64,000 bases of DNA from Leisingera sp. ANG1 (GTDB taxonomy: Bacteria > Pseudomonadota > Alphaproteobacteria > Rhodobacterales > Rhodobacteraceae): contig NZ_AFCF02000002.1 of NCBI RefSeq assembly GCF_000203975.2, forward strand, positions 62,001 to 126,000. Reading direction: 5' to 3'. Positions 1 to 9,135 of this stretch are shown here, piece by piece. Under the pieces are notes generated by a model. The model was not told the origin of the DNA and searched no databases. It was given only the letters and a program-made list of their open reading frames with translations. The position numbers and the translations under genes were made by a program. Position 1 is the stretch's first letter; each line of letters begins with the position of its first letter.

Positions 1-674
1 GCTTTGACCGCGACCGCCTTACCGACAGCAACCCCTTTGACCAAGTGGGCGAAGGCTATTTTGCCATTCTGATTGACCAGGGCAATGGCACCCAGCCCTA
101 CCAAGGGATCACACCGCTGTCCGGCGAATCGCTGAGCGCCTGTGCAGAGGCCTATTTCGCGCAGTCCGAACAATTGCCGACCATGTTCAAACTGAGCTTT
201 GGAAAGTCGGCGGAACCGGGCGTTGCCGAGCATTGGCGTGCGGGAGGTGTGATGCTGCAGAGCATGCCCAAGGCTTCTCCATTTGCGGCGCAAGGCGAAG
301 GTTCCGGCGAAGTCCTGCAGGCCGGCGACCTGGTGTCCGGGGACGAGGAAGAGAACTGGAACCGGGCCACCACACTGCTGAGCACGGTGGAAGAGCTCGA
401 ACTGATCGGCCCGTCTGTCACCCCTACCGATCTGCTGATCCGATTGTTTCACGAGGAACAACCGCGGGTCTATGACACCCAGCCTGTGCGCTTTGGCTGC
501 ACCTGTTCCGAGGACCGGGTACGTCAAAGCCTGTCGATCTACTCTGCCAAGGACATCGAGAAGATGACCACGGATGATGGCCGTGTGACTGCAGACTGCC
601 AATTCTGCGGAGCGCACTACGATCTGGACCCGTTGAGTGTGGGTTTCGACGCGGAAAACCCGCCCAGTGAGTGA
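1..674 (+). CDS. hslO: Hsp33 family redox-regulated chaperone, 5' end outside window
   Basis: This is the 3' part of a gene whose reading frame is open from the first base, so the true start lies upstream. Hsp33 proteins are cytosolic holdases activated by oxidation of four zinc-bound cysteines. The C-terminal end shows the expected Cys-x-Cys pair (FGCTCS) followed about 30 residues later by Cys-x-x-Cys (CQFC), the Hsp33 zinc/redox switch, and the protein ends soon after it as in the family. About 224 residues are visible; the missing part is the front of the N-terminal substrate-binding domain. The stop codon overlaps the GTG start of the following Nudix gene, so the two are probably translated together. 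Confidence 0.9.
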   Translation, partial: FDRDRLTDSNPFDQVGEGYFAILIDQGNGTQPYQGITPLSGESLSACAEAYFAQSEQLPTMFKLSFGKSAEPGVAEHWRAGGVMLQSMPKASPFAAQGEGSGEVLQAGDLVSGDEEENWNRATTLLSTVEELELIGPSVTPTDLLIRLFHEEQPRVYDTQPVRFGCTCSEDRVRQSLSIYSAKDIEKMTTDDGRVTADCQFCGAHYDLDPLSVGFDAENPPSE

Positions 675-1284
675 CCCTGCCCAGGATCTGACGGACAGGA
701 TTGCCGTCGCCCTGAACCGTGAGGGCGGCGGCTCCTCCGATTTTGACCTGAACCCTGGCACTGTGCTGCCGGAGGGGCGCAAGCTGCGCCCGGCTGGTGT
801 GCTGGTTCCGGTTTCCATTGCTTCGGGCGCTCCGCGGCTGATCCTGACCAAACGGTCCTCGGCGCTGAAGCATCATCCGGGGCAGATCGCCTTTCCTGGC
901 GGCAAAGTGGATCCGGGCGACAAGGACGCCTGTGCGGCGGCGCTGCGCGAGGCGTGGGAAGAGATAGGCTTACCGCAGGACGTGCCCCGGATCATCGGCT
1001 GCCTGCCGGAGCATGAAACCGTAACTGGCTTCTCCGTGACACCAGTTGTAGCGCTGATCCGTGACCGTTTTGACGAATGTCCCGAGGCGGGCGAGGTGGC
1101 AGAGGTGTTTTCAGTTCCTCTGGCGCATGTTTTGGAACCGCAAAACTACATCATCGAATCCCGCCGTTGGCGCGGCACGCGCCGCCGGTACTATACCGTG
1201 CCCTATGGTCCCTATTACATTTGGGGCGCTACCGCCCGTATGTTGCGCGGGCTCGCGGCACGGATGGAGGGAGAATGCGGCTAG
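667..1284 (+). CDS. Nudix hydrolase, CoA pyrophosphatase type (NudL/YeaB-like)
   Basis: The 205-residue product carries the family signature LLTKR-like stretch (LILTKRSSALKHHPGQIAFPGG) that runs straight into a Nudix box ending REAWEEIGL. These paired motifs mark the UPF0035/CoA-pyrophosphatase branch, which cleaves CoA and acyl-CoA to 3',5'-ADP and phosphopantetheine derivatives. In the Nudix box the first conserved Glu (G-x5-E) is Asp, while the catalytic REAWEE core is intact. I chose the GTG at 667 because it overlaps the hslO stop by 8 bases and gives a normal N-terminus; the longer frame upstream only repeats hslO sequence. The stop overlaps the cca start, so hslO, this gene and cca form one tight operon. 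Confidence 0.88.
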   Translation: MSDPAQDLTDRIAVALNREGGGSSDFDLNPGTVLPEGRKLRPAGVLVPVSIASGAPRLILTKRSSALKHHPGQIAFPGGKVDPGDKDACAAALREAWEEIGLPQDVPRIIGCLPEHETVTGFSVTPVVALIRDRFDECPEAGEVAEVFSVPLAHVLEPQNYIIESRRWRGTRRRYYTVPYGPYYIWGATARMLRGLAARMEGECG

Positions 1285-2426
1285 ATCAGCCATGGCTGGA
1301 GGACCCGGCTACGCAGGCGGTTTGCGAAGCTGTTTCGGCAGACGGTGCGGAGGTATTGTTTGTTGGCGGCTGCGTGCGCAATGCCTTGCTGGGTGAACCG
1401 GTTTCTGATCTGGACATTGCCACCGATTCGCAGCCGGAGCAGGTGATGGAGCTGGCTGCTCGTGCCGGGATCAAGGCAGTGCCGACCGGGATCGACCATG
1501 GCACAGTGACATTGGTAAAGAACGGCATCCCGCATGAAATCACCACTTTCCGCAAGGATGTGGCGACCGATGGCCGCCGGGCAGTGGTGGCATTTTCCAC
1601 CGATATTGCCGAGGATGCCCGCCGCCGCGATTTCACAATGAACGCGATTTATGCGCGCCCGGATGGTGAAGTCGTCGACCCTCTAGGCGGGCTGACGGAT
1701 ATCGCTGGGCGCCGGGTGCGTTTTATCGGCACCGCGGAAAACCGTATCCGGGAGGATTACTTGCGCAGCCTGCGCTACTTCCGCTTTCACGCCTGGTATG
1801 GCGATCATGCCTTGGGCTTCGATCCGGACGCGCTAGCGGCGATTGCAGCCAACTTGGACGGACTGGGTTCGCTGTCTAAGGAGCGGGTTGGGGCGGAACT
1901 GCTGAAGCTGCTGGCGGCTCCCGATCCTGCTCCTTCGGTTGCGGCGATGCGGCAGGCAGGCGTGCTGGCGCAGATTCTGCCTGGCGCCGATGACCGTGCG
2001 CTGGCGCCGCTGATTCACCTGGAAGCCGGAAGGGCGGCCTCGGGCATCCGGCGCCTTGCCGCGCTGGGCGGCGATGGCTTGCAGGAGACCCTTCGGCTGA
2101 GCAAGGCTCAGGCCTCGCATCTGGTGGCAATCCGTGCGGCAGCGGCTGGAACTGCCGGGGCAGGGGAACTGGGATTCCGGCTGGGTGCAGAAATGGCGCT
2201 GGACGCATTGCTGTTGCGTGCTGCGCTGCTGGAACAGCCGCTTTCATCCAATTTAGAGACTGATATCGCGCAAGGCGTGGACGCGGAGTTTCCAGTTAAG
2301 GCCCGGGATCTGCTGCCGGAACTGAAGGGGCCGGCACTGGGAAAAGCGTTGAAAAAACTGCAAGCGGATTGGATTGCGTCGGGGTTCTCCCTCAGCCGAG
2401 AGGAACTGCTGAATTCCTTCCGCTGA
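1275..2426 (+). CDS. cca: CCA tRNA nucleotidyltransferase (class II polymerase)
   Basis: The 383-residue product belongs to the class II nucleotidyltransferases that add or repair the 3' CCA end of tRNAs. The head domain shows GGCVRNALLG then DLDIATD, which supplies the two metal-binding Asp residues. Next come RRRDFTMNAIY and RIREDYLRSLRYFRFHAWYG, the conserved nucleotide-selection and neck motifs. Length is typical for the short alphaproteobacterial form. The ATG at 1275 overlaps the end of the Nudix gene by 10 bases. A few of the tRNA genes in this window encode CCA already, so here the enzyme may act in repair as well as synthesis; which role dominates cannot be told from sequence. Confidence 0.92.
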   Translation: MRLDQPWLEDPATQAVCEAVSADGAEVLFVGGCVRNALLGEPVSDLDIATDSQPEQVMELAARAGIKAVPTGIDHGTVTLVKNGIPHEITTFRKDVATDGRRAVVAFSTDIAEDARRRDFTMNAIYARPDGEVVDPLGGLTDIAGRRVRFIGTAENRIREDYLRSLRYFRFHAWYGDHALGFDPDALAAIAANLDGLGSLSKERVGAELLKLLAAPDPAPSVAAMRQAGVLAQILPGADDRALAPLIHLEAGRAASGIRRLAALGGDGLQETLRLSKAQASHLVAIRAAAAGTAGAGELGFRLGAEMALDALLLRAALLEQPLSSNLETDIAQGVDAEFPVKARDLLPELKGPALGKALKKLQADWIASGFSLSREELLNSFR

Positions 2427-2515
2427 CAAGGGATGTCAGCAGCGTCACAACCTTGGGGGGGTGACAAAACCGCAAATCTTGCGTACGCATGAGGCAGCCA
2501 CCACATGACGGAGGA

Positions 2516-2548
2516 ATGCTGATGTATTACGGGATCTGGTTTCTTTAA
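2516..2548 (+). other. Very short possible ORF with strong ribosome-binding site, in the 215-bp gap before the ABC genes
   Basis: Ten codons (MLMYYGIWFL) follow an excellent AGGAG-like site at 2509-2515. After the TAA the -1 frame stays open for another 36 codons with sensible composition, ending inside the start of the ABC gene. It could be a leader peptide, a remnant of a frameshifted small membrane protein, or chance. The rest of 2427-2641 shows no other feature I can support. No homologue is recognised. Confidence 0.2.
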
Positions 2549-2641
2549 CGCCTGAGACCTTGCCCCGTTTGACGTGGGAGCCTTGGGCGGCCCGCAGTCT
2601 GCATCTGTTTTCCGATTTGCTCGAACACCTGGAGCACCCGC

Positions 2642-4480
2642 ATGTTTCGCTATTTTGAAAATCTCATTGACCCCTATTGCGCCTACCCGGAAGTCAACAC
2701 GCCACCGACACGGCTGTGGCCTTTCTTGCGCGACTATTCCAAGCCATTCAAAACCATCTTTGTCCTGACTGCGCTGATGTCGGTTGTGGTCGCAGGGATT
2801 GAGGTCGGGCTGATCTACTACATGGGCCGGATTGTCGACCTGATGTCGGGCACGCCGGCCGAAGTGTGGGAAGAGCATGGCACTGAACTTATCCTGGTTG
2901 CCTTGTTCATACTGCTGCTGCGGCCGCTGATCCAGCTGCTGGATGTCGCGCTGCTGAACAACGCGATTCTGCCGAATTTTGGCACTCTGATCCGCTGGCG
3001 GGCGCACAAGCATGTTTTGCGCCAGTCGGTCGGCTGGTTCGAGAACGATTTTGCCGGGAGGATTGCCAACCGGATCATGCAGACCCCGCCTGCCGCGGGG
3101 GAGGTGATCTTTCAGGTATTTGACGCCATCACGTTTTCGCTGGCCTATCTCGTAGGCGCGGCAGTTCTGCTGTGGGTCGCGGATATACGGCTGATGCTGC
3201 CGCTGGCGCTTTGGTTCGCCCTCTACGCAGTTTTGGTACTGTGGACGGTCAAGCGGGTCGGGCCGGCCAGTCAAGCGTCTTCCGACGCGCGCTCGACCGT
3301 GACAGGGCGGGTGGTCGACAGCTATTCCAACATCCACTCGGTCAAGATGTTTGCCCATCACAACCGCGAACTGACCTATGCCCGCGATGCGATTGAGAAC
3401 ACCCGCAAAACGTTCCAGACGGAGATGCGGATATTCACCATCATGGACGCCACGCTGGTTACGCTGAACGGGCTGCTGATTGTCGGAGTGGTGGGCTGGG
3501 CCGTGATGCTGTGGATGCAAGGCTCTGCTTCGGTTGGGCTGGTTGCTGCAGCGACGGCGCTGACACTGCGCCTGAATGCGATGACCGGCTGGATCATGTG
3601 GGCGCTGACGTCCTTTTTCCGGCAGCTGGGTGTTGTGGCTGAGGGAATGGAGACCATTGCGCAGCCGATCGACCTGGTGGATGCGGCCAATGCGGAGCCG
3701 TTGCGGCTGGTAAAGGGGGGGATAGAGTTGCGCAACCTCTCGCACCACTACGGGCGTGAGGCTGGCGGGCTGGACAGGATCAGCCTGATCATTCAGCCGG
3801 GGGAGAAGGTAGGCCTGATCGGGCGTTCCGGCGCCGGGAAATCGACCCTGGTCAAACTGCTCTTGCGGTTCTATGACGCCGAAAGTGGACAGATTCTGAT
3901 CGACGGTCAGGACATCCGCTGTGTGACACAGGACAGCTTGCGCAGCCATATCGGCATGGTGCAGCAGGACAGCTCTCTGATGCACCGCTCGGTTCGGGAC
4001 AACCTGCTGTACGGACGTCCGGAGGCCACTGAGGAGCAGATGATAGCTGCTGCCAAACAGGCGCAGGCGCATGAGTTCATTCTGGATCTGGAGGACCCGC
4101 AGGGGCGCAAGGGGTATGACGCCCACGTGGGCGAGCGTGGCGTCAAACTGTCCGGTGGGCAGCGTCAGCGGGTGACACTGGCCCGGGTGATCCTGAAGGA
4201 CGCGCCGATCCTGGTTCTGGATGAGGCGACCTCAGCACTGGATTCAGAGGTCGAAGCGGCAATTCAGGAGACACTGTATGGCATGATGCAGGGCAAAACG
4301 GTGATCGCCATCGCACACCGGCTGTCCACCATCGCGCAGATGGACCGTATCCTGGTGATGGATCAGGGCCGTATAGTTGAAGAAGGGTCTCATGAGGCGC
4401 TATTGCAGGCGCAGGGGCTTTATGCACAGCTTTGGGCGCGCCAGTCCGGCGGCTTCCTGAACATCGAGGCAGCAGAATGA
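2642..4480 (+). CDS. ABC half-exporter (permease-ATPase), first of a pair
   Basis: The 612-residue protein has an N-terminal six-helix transmembrane domain (about residues 35-335) fused to an ATPase domain, the layout of MsbA/multidrug-type exporters. The ATPase domain shows Walker A GRSGAGKS at residues 394-401, signature LSGGQ at 503-507, Walker B ILVLDEATS and H-loop IAHRLS, all intact. The stop overlaps the start of a second half-exporter of the same design (ATGA), so the two very likely assemble as a heterodimer in the inner membrane. Both partners keep the catalytic Glu after Walker B, unlike many asymmetric heterodimers. The substrate cannot be inferred. Confidence 0.9.
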   Translation: MFRYFENLIDPYCAYPEVNTPPTRLWPFLRDYSKPFKTIFVLTALMSVVVAGIEVGLIYYMGRIVDLMSGTPAEVWEEHGTELILVALFILLLRPLIQLLDVALLNNAILPNFGTLIRWRAHKHVLRQSVGWFENDFAGRIANRIMQTPPAAGEVIFQVFDAITFSLAYLVGAAVLLWVADIRLMLPLALWFALYAVLVLWTVKRVGPASQASSDARSTVTGRVVDSYSNIHSVKMFAHHNRELTYARDAIENTRKTFQTEMRIFTIMDATLVTLNGLLIVGVVGWAVMLWMQGSASVGLVAAATALTLRLNAMTGWIMWALTSFFRQLGVVAEGMETIAQPIDLVDAANAEPLRLVKGGIELRNLSHHYGREAGGLDRISLIIQPGEKVGLIGRSGAGKSTLVKLLLRFYDAESGQILIDGQDIRCVTQDSLRSHIGMVQQDSSLMHRSVRDNLLYGRPEATEEQMIAAAKQAQAHEFILDLEDPQGRKGYDAHVGERGVKLSGGQRQRVTLARVILKDAPILVLDEATSALDSEVEAAIQETLYGMMQGKTVIAIAHRLSTIAQMDRILVMDQGRIVEEGSHEALLQAQGLYAQLWARQSGGFLNIEAAE

Positions 4481-6324
4481 CCATAGGCAACCTGATCGAC
4501 GCCTTCCGCCCGGCAGACGGTCCGCCACCGCAGCGGCTGGGAGCTTTCTTGCGCTGGTGCCTGGCCGGCGCTTGGCCGATGCTGCTGCTGGCTGCGGCCT
4601 TTTCAGCACTGGCAGGCGGGATGGAGGCGGGCACCGCCTTTATCCTGGGCATGGTCATCGACACCGCCATCGCCAGCGGGCCGGAACAGTTCTTTTCGGC
4701 TGGTAATGTGGCAGTGATCGCATTGGCGCTGGGCTTTTTCCTGCTTGTGCGTCCGGTGCTGTTCGGCCTGTCCGCAGCCTCCAACGCCATTGTGGTGCAG
4801 CCGAACGTGAACCCGCTGGTTCTGTCGCGGCTGAATCGATGGACATTGGGCCAGTCGGTGCGGTTCTTTGACGATGATTTTGCAGGCCGGATAGCGCAGA
4901 AACAGATGCAAACGGCAAATGCCGTGACCTCCGTGACCACTGAGGTGATCAATGTTGTGGCCTTTGCGCTGGCCTCTCTTGCGGGCTCTTTGGCCTTGTT
5001 AGGGTCTATTGATTGGCGCATCACTGGGGTGTTTCTGATTTGGCTGGTGGGATACTTCGCATTGATCCGCTGGTTCCTGCCAAGAATCCGCAAGAGGTCA
5101 GGAAAGCGGGCCGGGGCGCGGGCGATGGTAACCGGCCAGGTCGTCGATTCGATCACCAACATCAAGACGGTGAAGCTGTTTGCCCATGCTGACCATGAGG
5201 AACGGACTGCACAGGATGCAATGGTCGAGTTTCGTAAAAAATCGCTGCACTTCGGCTATCTCTCTGCCAGCTTCCGGTTCTTTCTGATGTGCCTTGCAGG
5301 CATTCTGCCGGTGCTGCTGATCGGAGCAACCTTGCACCTGTGGCAGTCGGGGAACGCGACCGAGGGCGACATTGTGGCTGCGGGTGCGGTTTCGATACGG
5401 ATTGCACAGATGACTGGCTGGGTGAGCTTCACGCTGATGGCGATCTACTCCAACATTGGAGAGATCGAAAACGGCATGAAGACTTTGTCCGTCCGCGACA
5501 GGGTGGAAGATGCGCCCGGAGCCAAACCGCTGGAAGTGCGAGAGGGCGGGATTGTTTTTGATCAGGTGGAATTCGCCTATGGCCGCGATGTGGGCGGGGT
5601 GCAGGGGATCAGCCTGCACATTCATCCGGGGGAGAAACTAGGCATTGTCGGGGCTTCCGGTGCTGGGAAGTCGACACTCGTTTCGCTTCTTCTCAGGCTC
5701 TATGAGGAAGAAAACGGGCGTATTTTTGTCGACGGGCAAGAGATCTCGGAGGTTACCCAAAATTCCTTGCGCAGTCAGATCGGCATGGTCACGCAGGAGA
5801 CTGCAATGTTCAACCGGTCTGCGCGTGAAAATATCCTGTATGGGCGGCCGGATGCGTCTGAGGAAGATCTGATTGCCGCGGCCAAGAAGGCTGAAGCGCA
5901 TGAGTTCATCACGGAACTGGAAGATGGTCAGGGCCGTACGGGCTATGATGCATATCTTGGCGAACGCGGGGTGAAACTCTCTGGCGGGCAGCGGCAGCGG
6001 ATTGCCCTGGCCCGCGCCATCCTCAAGGACGCACCGATCCTGGTCCTGGATGAGGCGACCTCGGCCCTGGATTCCGAGGTTGAAGCTTCGATACAGGCTG
6101 CGCTGCACCGGGTCATGGAGGGCAAGACGGTTCTGGCCATTGCGCACCGGTTGTCAACGCTGAGCGAAATGGACCGGATTGTCGTGATGGACAAGGGCCG
6201 GATCGCCGAAAGCGGCAGCCATCAAGAGTTGCTGGCCAAGGGTGGTCTTTATGCCTCGTTCTGGGCACACCAGTCCGGCGGGTTTATCTGCACCGATGAT
6301 GAGCGGACAGCGGCAGCTGAATAA
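4477..6324 (+). CDS. ABC half-exporter (permease-ATPase), second of a pair
   Basis: This 615-residue protein is a paralogue of the gene before it, with the same order of transmembrane domain and ATPase. Walker A GASGAGKS is at residues 392-399, LSGGQ at 501-505, and Walker B with its following Glu and the H-loop His are intact. The ATG at 4477 overlaps the preceding stop (ATGA), which favours coupled translation and a one-to-one heterodimer. The longer frame upstream lies inside the first gene and was not used. Like its partner it belongs to the lipid/drug/peptide exporter class; no neighbour fixes the cargo. Confidence 0.9.
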   Translation: MTIGNLIDAFRPADGPPPQRLGAFLRWCLAGAWPMLLLAAAFSALAGGMEAGTAFILGMVIDTAIASGPEQFFSAGNVAVIALALGFFLLVRPVLFGLSAASNAIVVQPNVNPLVLSRLNRWTLGQSVRFFDDDFAGRIAQKQMQTANAVTSVTTEVINVVAFALASLAGSLALLGSIDWRITGVFLIWLVGYFALIRWFLPRIRKRSGKRAGARAMVTGQVVDSITNIKTVKLFAHADHEERTAQDAMVEFRKKSLHFGYLSASFRFFLMCLAGILPVLLIGATLHLWQSGNATEGDIVAAGAVSIRIAQMTGWVSFTLMAIYSNIGEIENGMKTLSVRDRVEDAPGAKPLEVREGGIVFDQVEFAYGRDVGGVQGISLHIHPGEKLGIVGASGAGKSTLVSLLLRLYEEENGRIFVDGQEISEVTQNSLRSQIGMVTQETAMFNRSARENILYGRPDASEEDLIAAAKKAEAHEFITELEDGQGRTGYDAYLGERGVKLSGGQRQRIALARAILKDAPILVLDEATSALDSEVEASIQAALHRVMEGKTVLAIAHRLSTLSEMDRIVVMDKGRIAESGSHQELLAKGGLYASFWAHQSGGFICTDDERTAAAE

Positions 6325-6378
6325 ACTTCCCAGCGCATTTTGCTTTTGCTGGCTGGATTGCCGGGGTAATGAGCGCGC

Positions 6379-7626
6379 ATGACTGACACAGCCAGAACCA
6401 AAGCAATGATCAGCCGGCTGGGCCATCAGGGTGATGGTGTGGCCGATGGTCCATTGTTTGCCCCTCGGACACTGCCGGGCGAGGTAGTCAGCGGTATTGC
6501 CGATGGCAGCCGTTTGACACATATCCGCATCGAAACGCCTTCCGAACACCGTGTGCAACCGCCCTGCCGACATTACAAGGCCTGCGGCGGATGCCAGCTG
6601 CAGCACGCCAGCGATGCGTTTGTGGCAGAGTGGAAAACGGATGTGGTGCGCAATGCACTGTCAGCACAAGGTCTGGAGACGGATTTCCGGCCTATACACA
6701 CATCACCGCCCAGATCCCGCCGTCGAGCCACCTTGTCGGTACGGCGGACCAAAAAAGGGGCGATGGCCGGTTTTTATGGCCAGGCATCAGACGTGATCAC
6801 GGAAATTCCGGATTGCCAGCTGCTGGAGCCTGAATTGCTGGCCGCCATTCCTGTAGCAGAAGCATTGGCACTTGCAGGAGCCAGCCGCAAGACGCCGCTG
6901 GCTGTGACAGTTACTACGTCTGATGCGGGACTCGACATGCTGGTTCGCAATGGCAAGCCGCTGGATGGCCCACTGCGGATCGAACTGGCGCAGCTGGCTG
7001 AAAAGCACCGGATTGCGCGACTGACCTGGGATGACGAGCCGGTGGCGATGGAGCAGCCGCCCGTGCAGCCCTTTGGCCCGGCACTGGTCTGCCCGCCGCC
7101 GGGCGCATTCCTGCAGGCAACGCGTGAAGGGGAAGCTGCTTTGCTGGCAGCGGTTCTGGAAATCATCAAGGACGCCAAGCGGGTTGTGGACCTGTTTGCC
7201 GGCTGCGGGACCTTCTCTCTCCCGATTGCGCAAACGGCAGAAGTTCATGCGGTTGAGGGCGAGCGGGATATGGTAAAGGCCTTGGATGCGGGCTGGCGGG
7301 CGGGGAAAGGGCTGAAGAAAATCAGTACTGAAGCTCGCGACCTGTTTCGTAATCCCTTGCTGCCAGAGGACCTCAACCCCTTTGGTGCCGTATTTGACGC
7401 CGCGGTGATTGATCCGCCTCGAGCCGGTGCCGAAGCGCAGGTAGCGCAACTGACTAAGGCGCGCACGCCGTTGATTGCTTATGTATCCTGCAATCCGGTT
7501 AGCTTTGCCCGTGATGCCAAGACACTGGTTTCAGCAGGCTACGATTTGAACTGGGTTCAAGTTGTTGACCAGTTTCGCTGGTCAGCCCATACCGAGCTGG
7601 CCGCAAGGTTTACCCTGAAAGACTGA
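6379..7626 (+). CDS. RlmD/RumA-like 23S rRNA (uracil-C5) methyltransferase
   Basis: The 415-residue product is a TrmA/RlmD-family SAM-dependent enzyme that methylates C5 of a uridine in RNA. Iron-sulfur ligands appear as C63-x5-C69-x2-C72 (CRHYKACGGC), with the fourth Cys further on. The SAM-binding loop is DLFAGCGTFSLPIA and the catalytic stretch contains DPPRAG and the nucleophile C371 in YVSCNP. The N-terminal TRAM domain is reduced, as is common in alphaproteobacterial members. The exact target uridine (m5U1939-like or another) cannot be assigned by eye. It starts 54 bp after the ABC pair and ends one base before the channel gene. Confidence 0.88.
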   Translation: MTDTARTKAMISRLGHQGDGVADGPLFAPRTLPGEVVSGIADGSRLTHIRIETPSEHRVQPPCRHYKACGGCQLQHASDAFVAEWKTDVVRNALSAQGLETDFRPIHTSPPRSRRRATLSVRRTKKGAMAGFYGQASDVITEIPDCQLLEPELLAAIPVAEALALAGASRKTPLAVTVTTSDAGLDMLVRNGKPLDGPLRIELAQLAEKHRIARLTWDDEPVAMEQPPVQPFGPALVCPPPGAFLQATREGEAALLAAVLEIIKDAKRVVDLFAGCGTFSLPIAQTAEVHAVEGERDMVKALDAGWRAGKGLKKISTEARDLFRNPLLPEDLNPFGAVFDAAVIDPPRAGAEAQVAQLTKARTPLIAYVSCNPVSFARDAKTLVSAGYDLNWVQVVDQFRWSAHTELAARFTLKD

Positions 7627-7627
7627 A

Positions 7628-8437
7628 ATGACGGATATTCAAGTGATGACACCGACCCGACGCATGGAAGCCATTCTGGACAGCAGCCGCTTTGGCCGCT
7701 TCATAACCGCTGTCATTTTGGTCAATGCCGTTACTCTTGGGTTGGAAACCGCTCCGTCGGTTATGGAAAAGGCTGGCGGGCTGATTCATCTGATCGACAA
7801 AGTTTGCCTGACAATCTTTGTCGTTGAAATTCTGGCAAAGCTTTTGGTGCGCCGGCTACGGTTCTTCCTGAGCGGATGGAATGTGTTTGACTTCGCAATT
7901 GTCGGCATTGCGTTGGCGCCAGGTACACAAGGCCTGTCGGTACTGCGGGCTTTACGTATCCTGCGTGTGCTGAGGGTGATCTCCGTCGCGCCGCGGCTGC
8001 GCCGAGTGGTCGAAGGGTTCATCACCGCCCTGCCGGGGATGGGCTCGGTCTTTTTGCTGATGGCGATCATCTTCTATATCGGCTCAGTTATTGCGACCAA
8101 GCTGTTCGGCCAGGACTTCCCGGAATGGTTCGGGAACCTTGGCCTCAGCGCCTACTCGCTGTTCCAGATCATGACACTTGAAAGCTGGTCCATGGGCATT
8201 GTGCGTCCGGTTATGGAAGTGCATCCGCATGCCTGGGCATTCTTTGTGCCTTTCATCATGGTGACGACCTTTGCCGTGGTGAACCTGTTGGTTGGCCTGA
8301 TCGTGAACTCTATGCAGGATGCCCACGGCGAAGAAGAAGGTGAGCGCACAGATGCTTACCGGGACGAGGTGCTGAGCCGGCTGGAAGCGATCGAGCAAAA
8401 ACTGTCCAGTCAGACGGTCCAGGACAGGAAATTGTGA
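7628..8437 (+). CDS. Voltage-gated sodium channel, NavBac/NaChBac family
   Basis: The 269-residue protein has the single six-helix repeat of bacterial Nav channels, which assemble as homotetramers in the inner membrane. S4 is a clear voltage sensor with Arg every third residue (LRALRILRVLRVI). The pore loop holds the selectivity filter TLESWSM at residues 183-189, the same seven residues as in NavAb of Arcobacter. After S6 a hydrophilic, probably coiled-coil tail (about 230-269) is rich in Glu, as in the NavBac C-terminal neck. The start codon is one base after the stop of the methyltransferase gene. A perfect 7-bp hairpin spans the stop codon (8427-8443). Confidence 0.93.
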   Translation: MTDIQVMTPTRRMEAILDSSRFGRFITAVILVNAVTLGLETAPSVMEKAGGLIHLIDKVCLTIFVVEILAKLLVRRLRFFLSGWNVFDFAIVGIALAPGTQGLSVLRALRILRVLRVISVAPRLRRVVEGFITALPGMGSVFLLMAIIFYIGSVIATKLFGQDFPEWFGNLGLSAYSLFQIMTLESWSMGIVRPVMEVHPHAWAFFVPFIMVTTFAVVNLLVGLIVNSMQDAHGEEEGERTDAYRDEVLSRLEAIEQKLSSQTVQDRKL

Positions 8438-8503
8438 ATTTCCTTAACAGCAATTTCGCGCTAAAGCCTGAATAGAGGCAAAAGAAAAATACAGGCTGGG
8501 ACA

Positions 8504-9031
8504 ATGAACAGAAGGGCATTTGGCATTGGTGCCGCCGCAAGCCTTGCGCTGGCTGGCTGCAGCACCACAGGCGGAGCAGTAAGCAGATTCAAGACTTATA
8601 ACGGTCCACAAGTCACATCGATCGTGATCAATAAAGGTGCGCGCAAGCTGTACTTGATGAACAACGACGAAATCCTGCGGGAATATAAGGTCGATTTGGG
8701 TTTTGCACCGCTTGGGCCGAAGCAGTTTGAGGGTGATGGCAAGACGCCGGAAGGCACTTATTTGATCAACCGGCGCAACCCGAACAGCCGGTACCATCTG
8801 TCGGTTGGCATCTCATATCCCAACAACCAAGACCGCGCTCATGCGCAGGCCAATGGCAAGCGGCCTGGCGGAGAGATATTCATCCATGGGCAGCCGAACA
8901 ACCCGAAGGAACGCAAGCGAGCGGCCAGGGTTGACGACTGGACTGCTGGCTGCATCGCTGTAACCAATGAAGAAATCGAAGAGATTTACGCGATGGTACA
9001 GGATGGCACCACTATCGCACTGCGGCCCTGA
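8504..9031 (+). CDS. L,D-transpeptidase (YkuD) lipoprotein
   Basis: The 175-residue product begins with a lipoprotein signal whose lipobox LALAGC places the acylated Cys at residue 19. The YkuD domain follows, with the conserved His in IHGQPN and the catalytic Cys in DDWTAGCIAV. Such enzymes make 3-3 peptidoglycan cross-links or attach proteins to peptidoglycan in the periplasm. The protein is short, close to the bare catalytic domain, so it lacks a separate LysM or binding module. A second L,D-transpeptidase lies 0.8 kb downstream. Confidence 0.88.
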   Translation: MNRRAFGIGAAASLALAGCSTTGGAVSRFKTYNGPQVTSIVINKGARKLYLMNNDEILREYKVDLGFAPLGPKQFEGDGKTPEGTYLINRRNPNSRYHLSVGISYPNNQDRAHAQANGKRPGGEIFIHGQPNNPKERKRAARVDDWTAGCIAVTNEEIEEIYAMVQDGTTIALRP

Positions 9032-9053
9032 TCGGAGCCAATGATGAGAAGTG

Positions 9054-9085
9054 AAGGTCCGCTGCGGTTGCGCCGGACCTTTCCC
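9054..9085 (+). terminator. Probable terminator after the L,D-transpeptidase gene
   Basis: An 8-bp perfect inverted repeat (AAGGTCCG...CGGACCTT, 9054-9081) is followed by a short pyrimidine tract TTCCCTTT. It lies 22 bases past the stop and before the convergent CAP-domain gene. Confidence 0.5.
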
Positions 9086-9135
9086 TTTCGTGCAGTTTTC
9101 AAGCGAAACGCTGCGCTAAAGCACGGCGTAGTGGC

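Noticed and set aside
2108-4126. 672-codon open frame antisense to the first ABC exporter gene
   Set aside because: Composition (Gln/Arg/Pro-rich, no domain) is that of a shadow frame; the plus strand encodes complete Walker and signature motifs.
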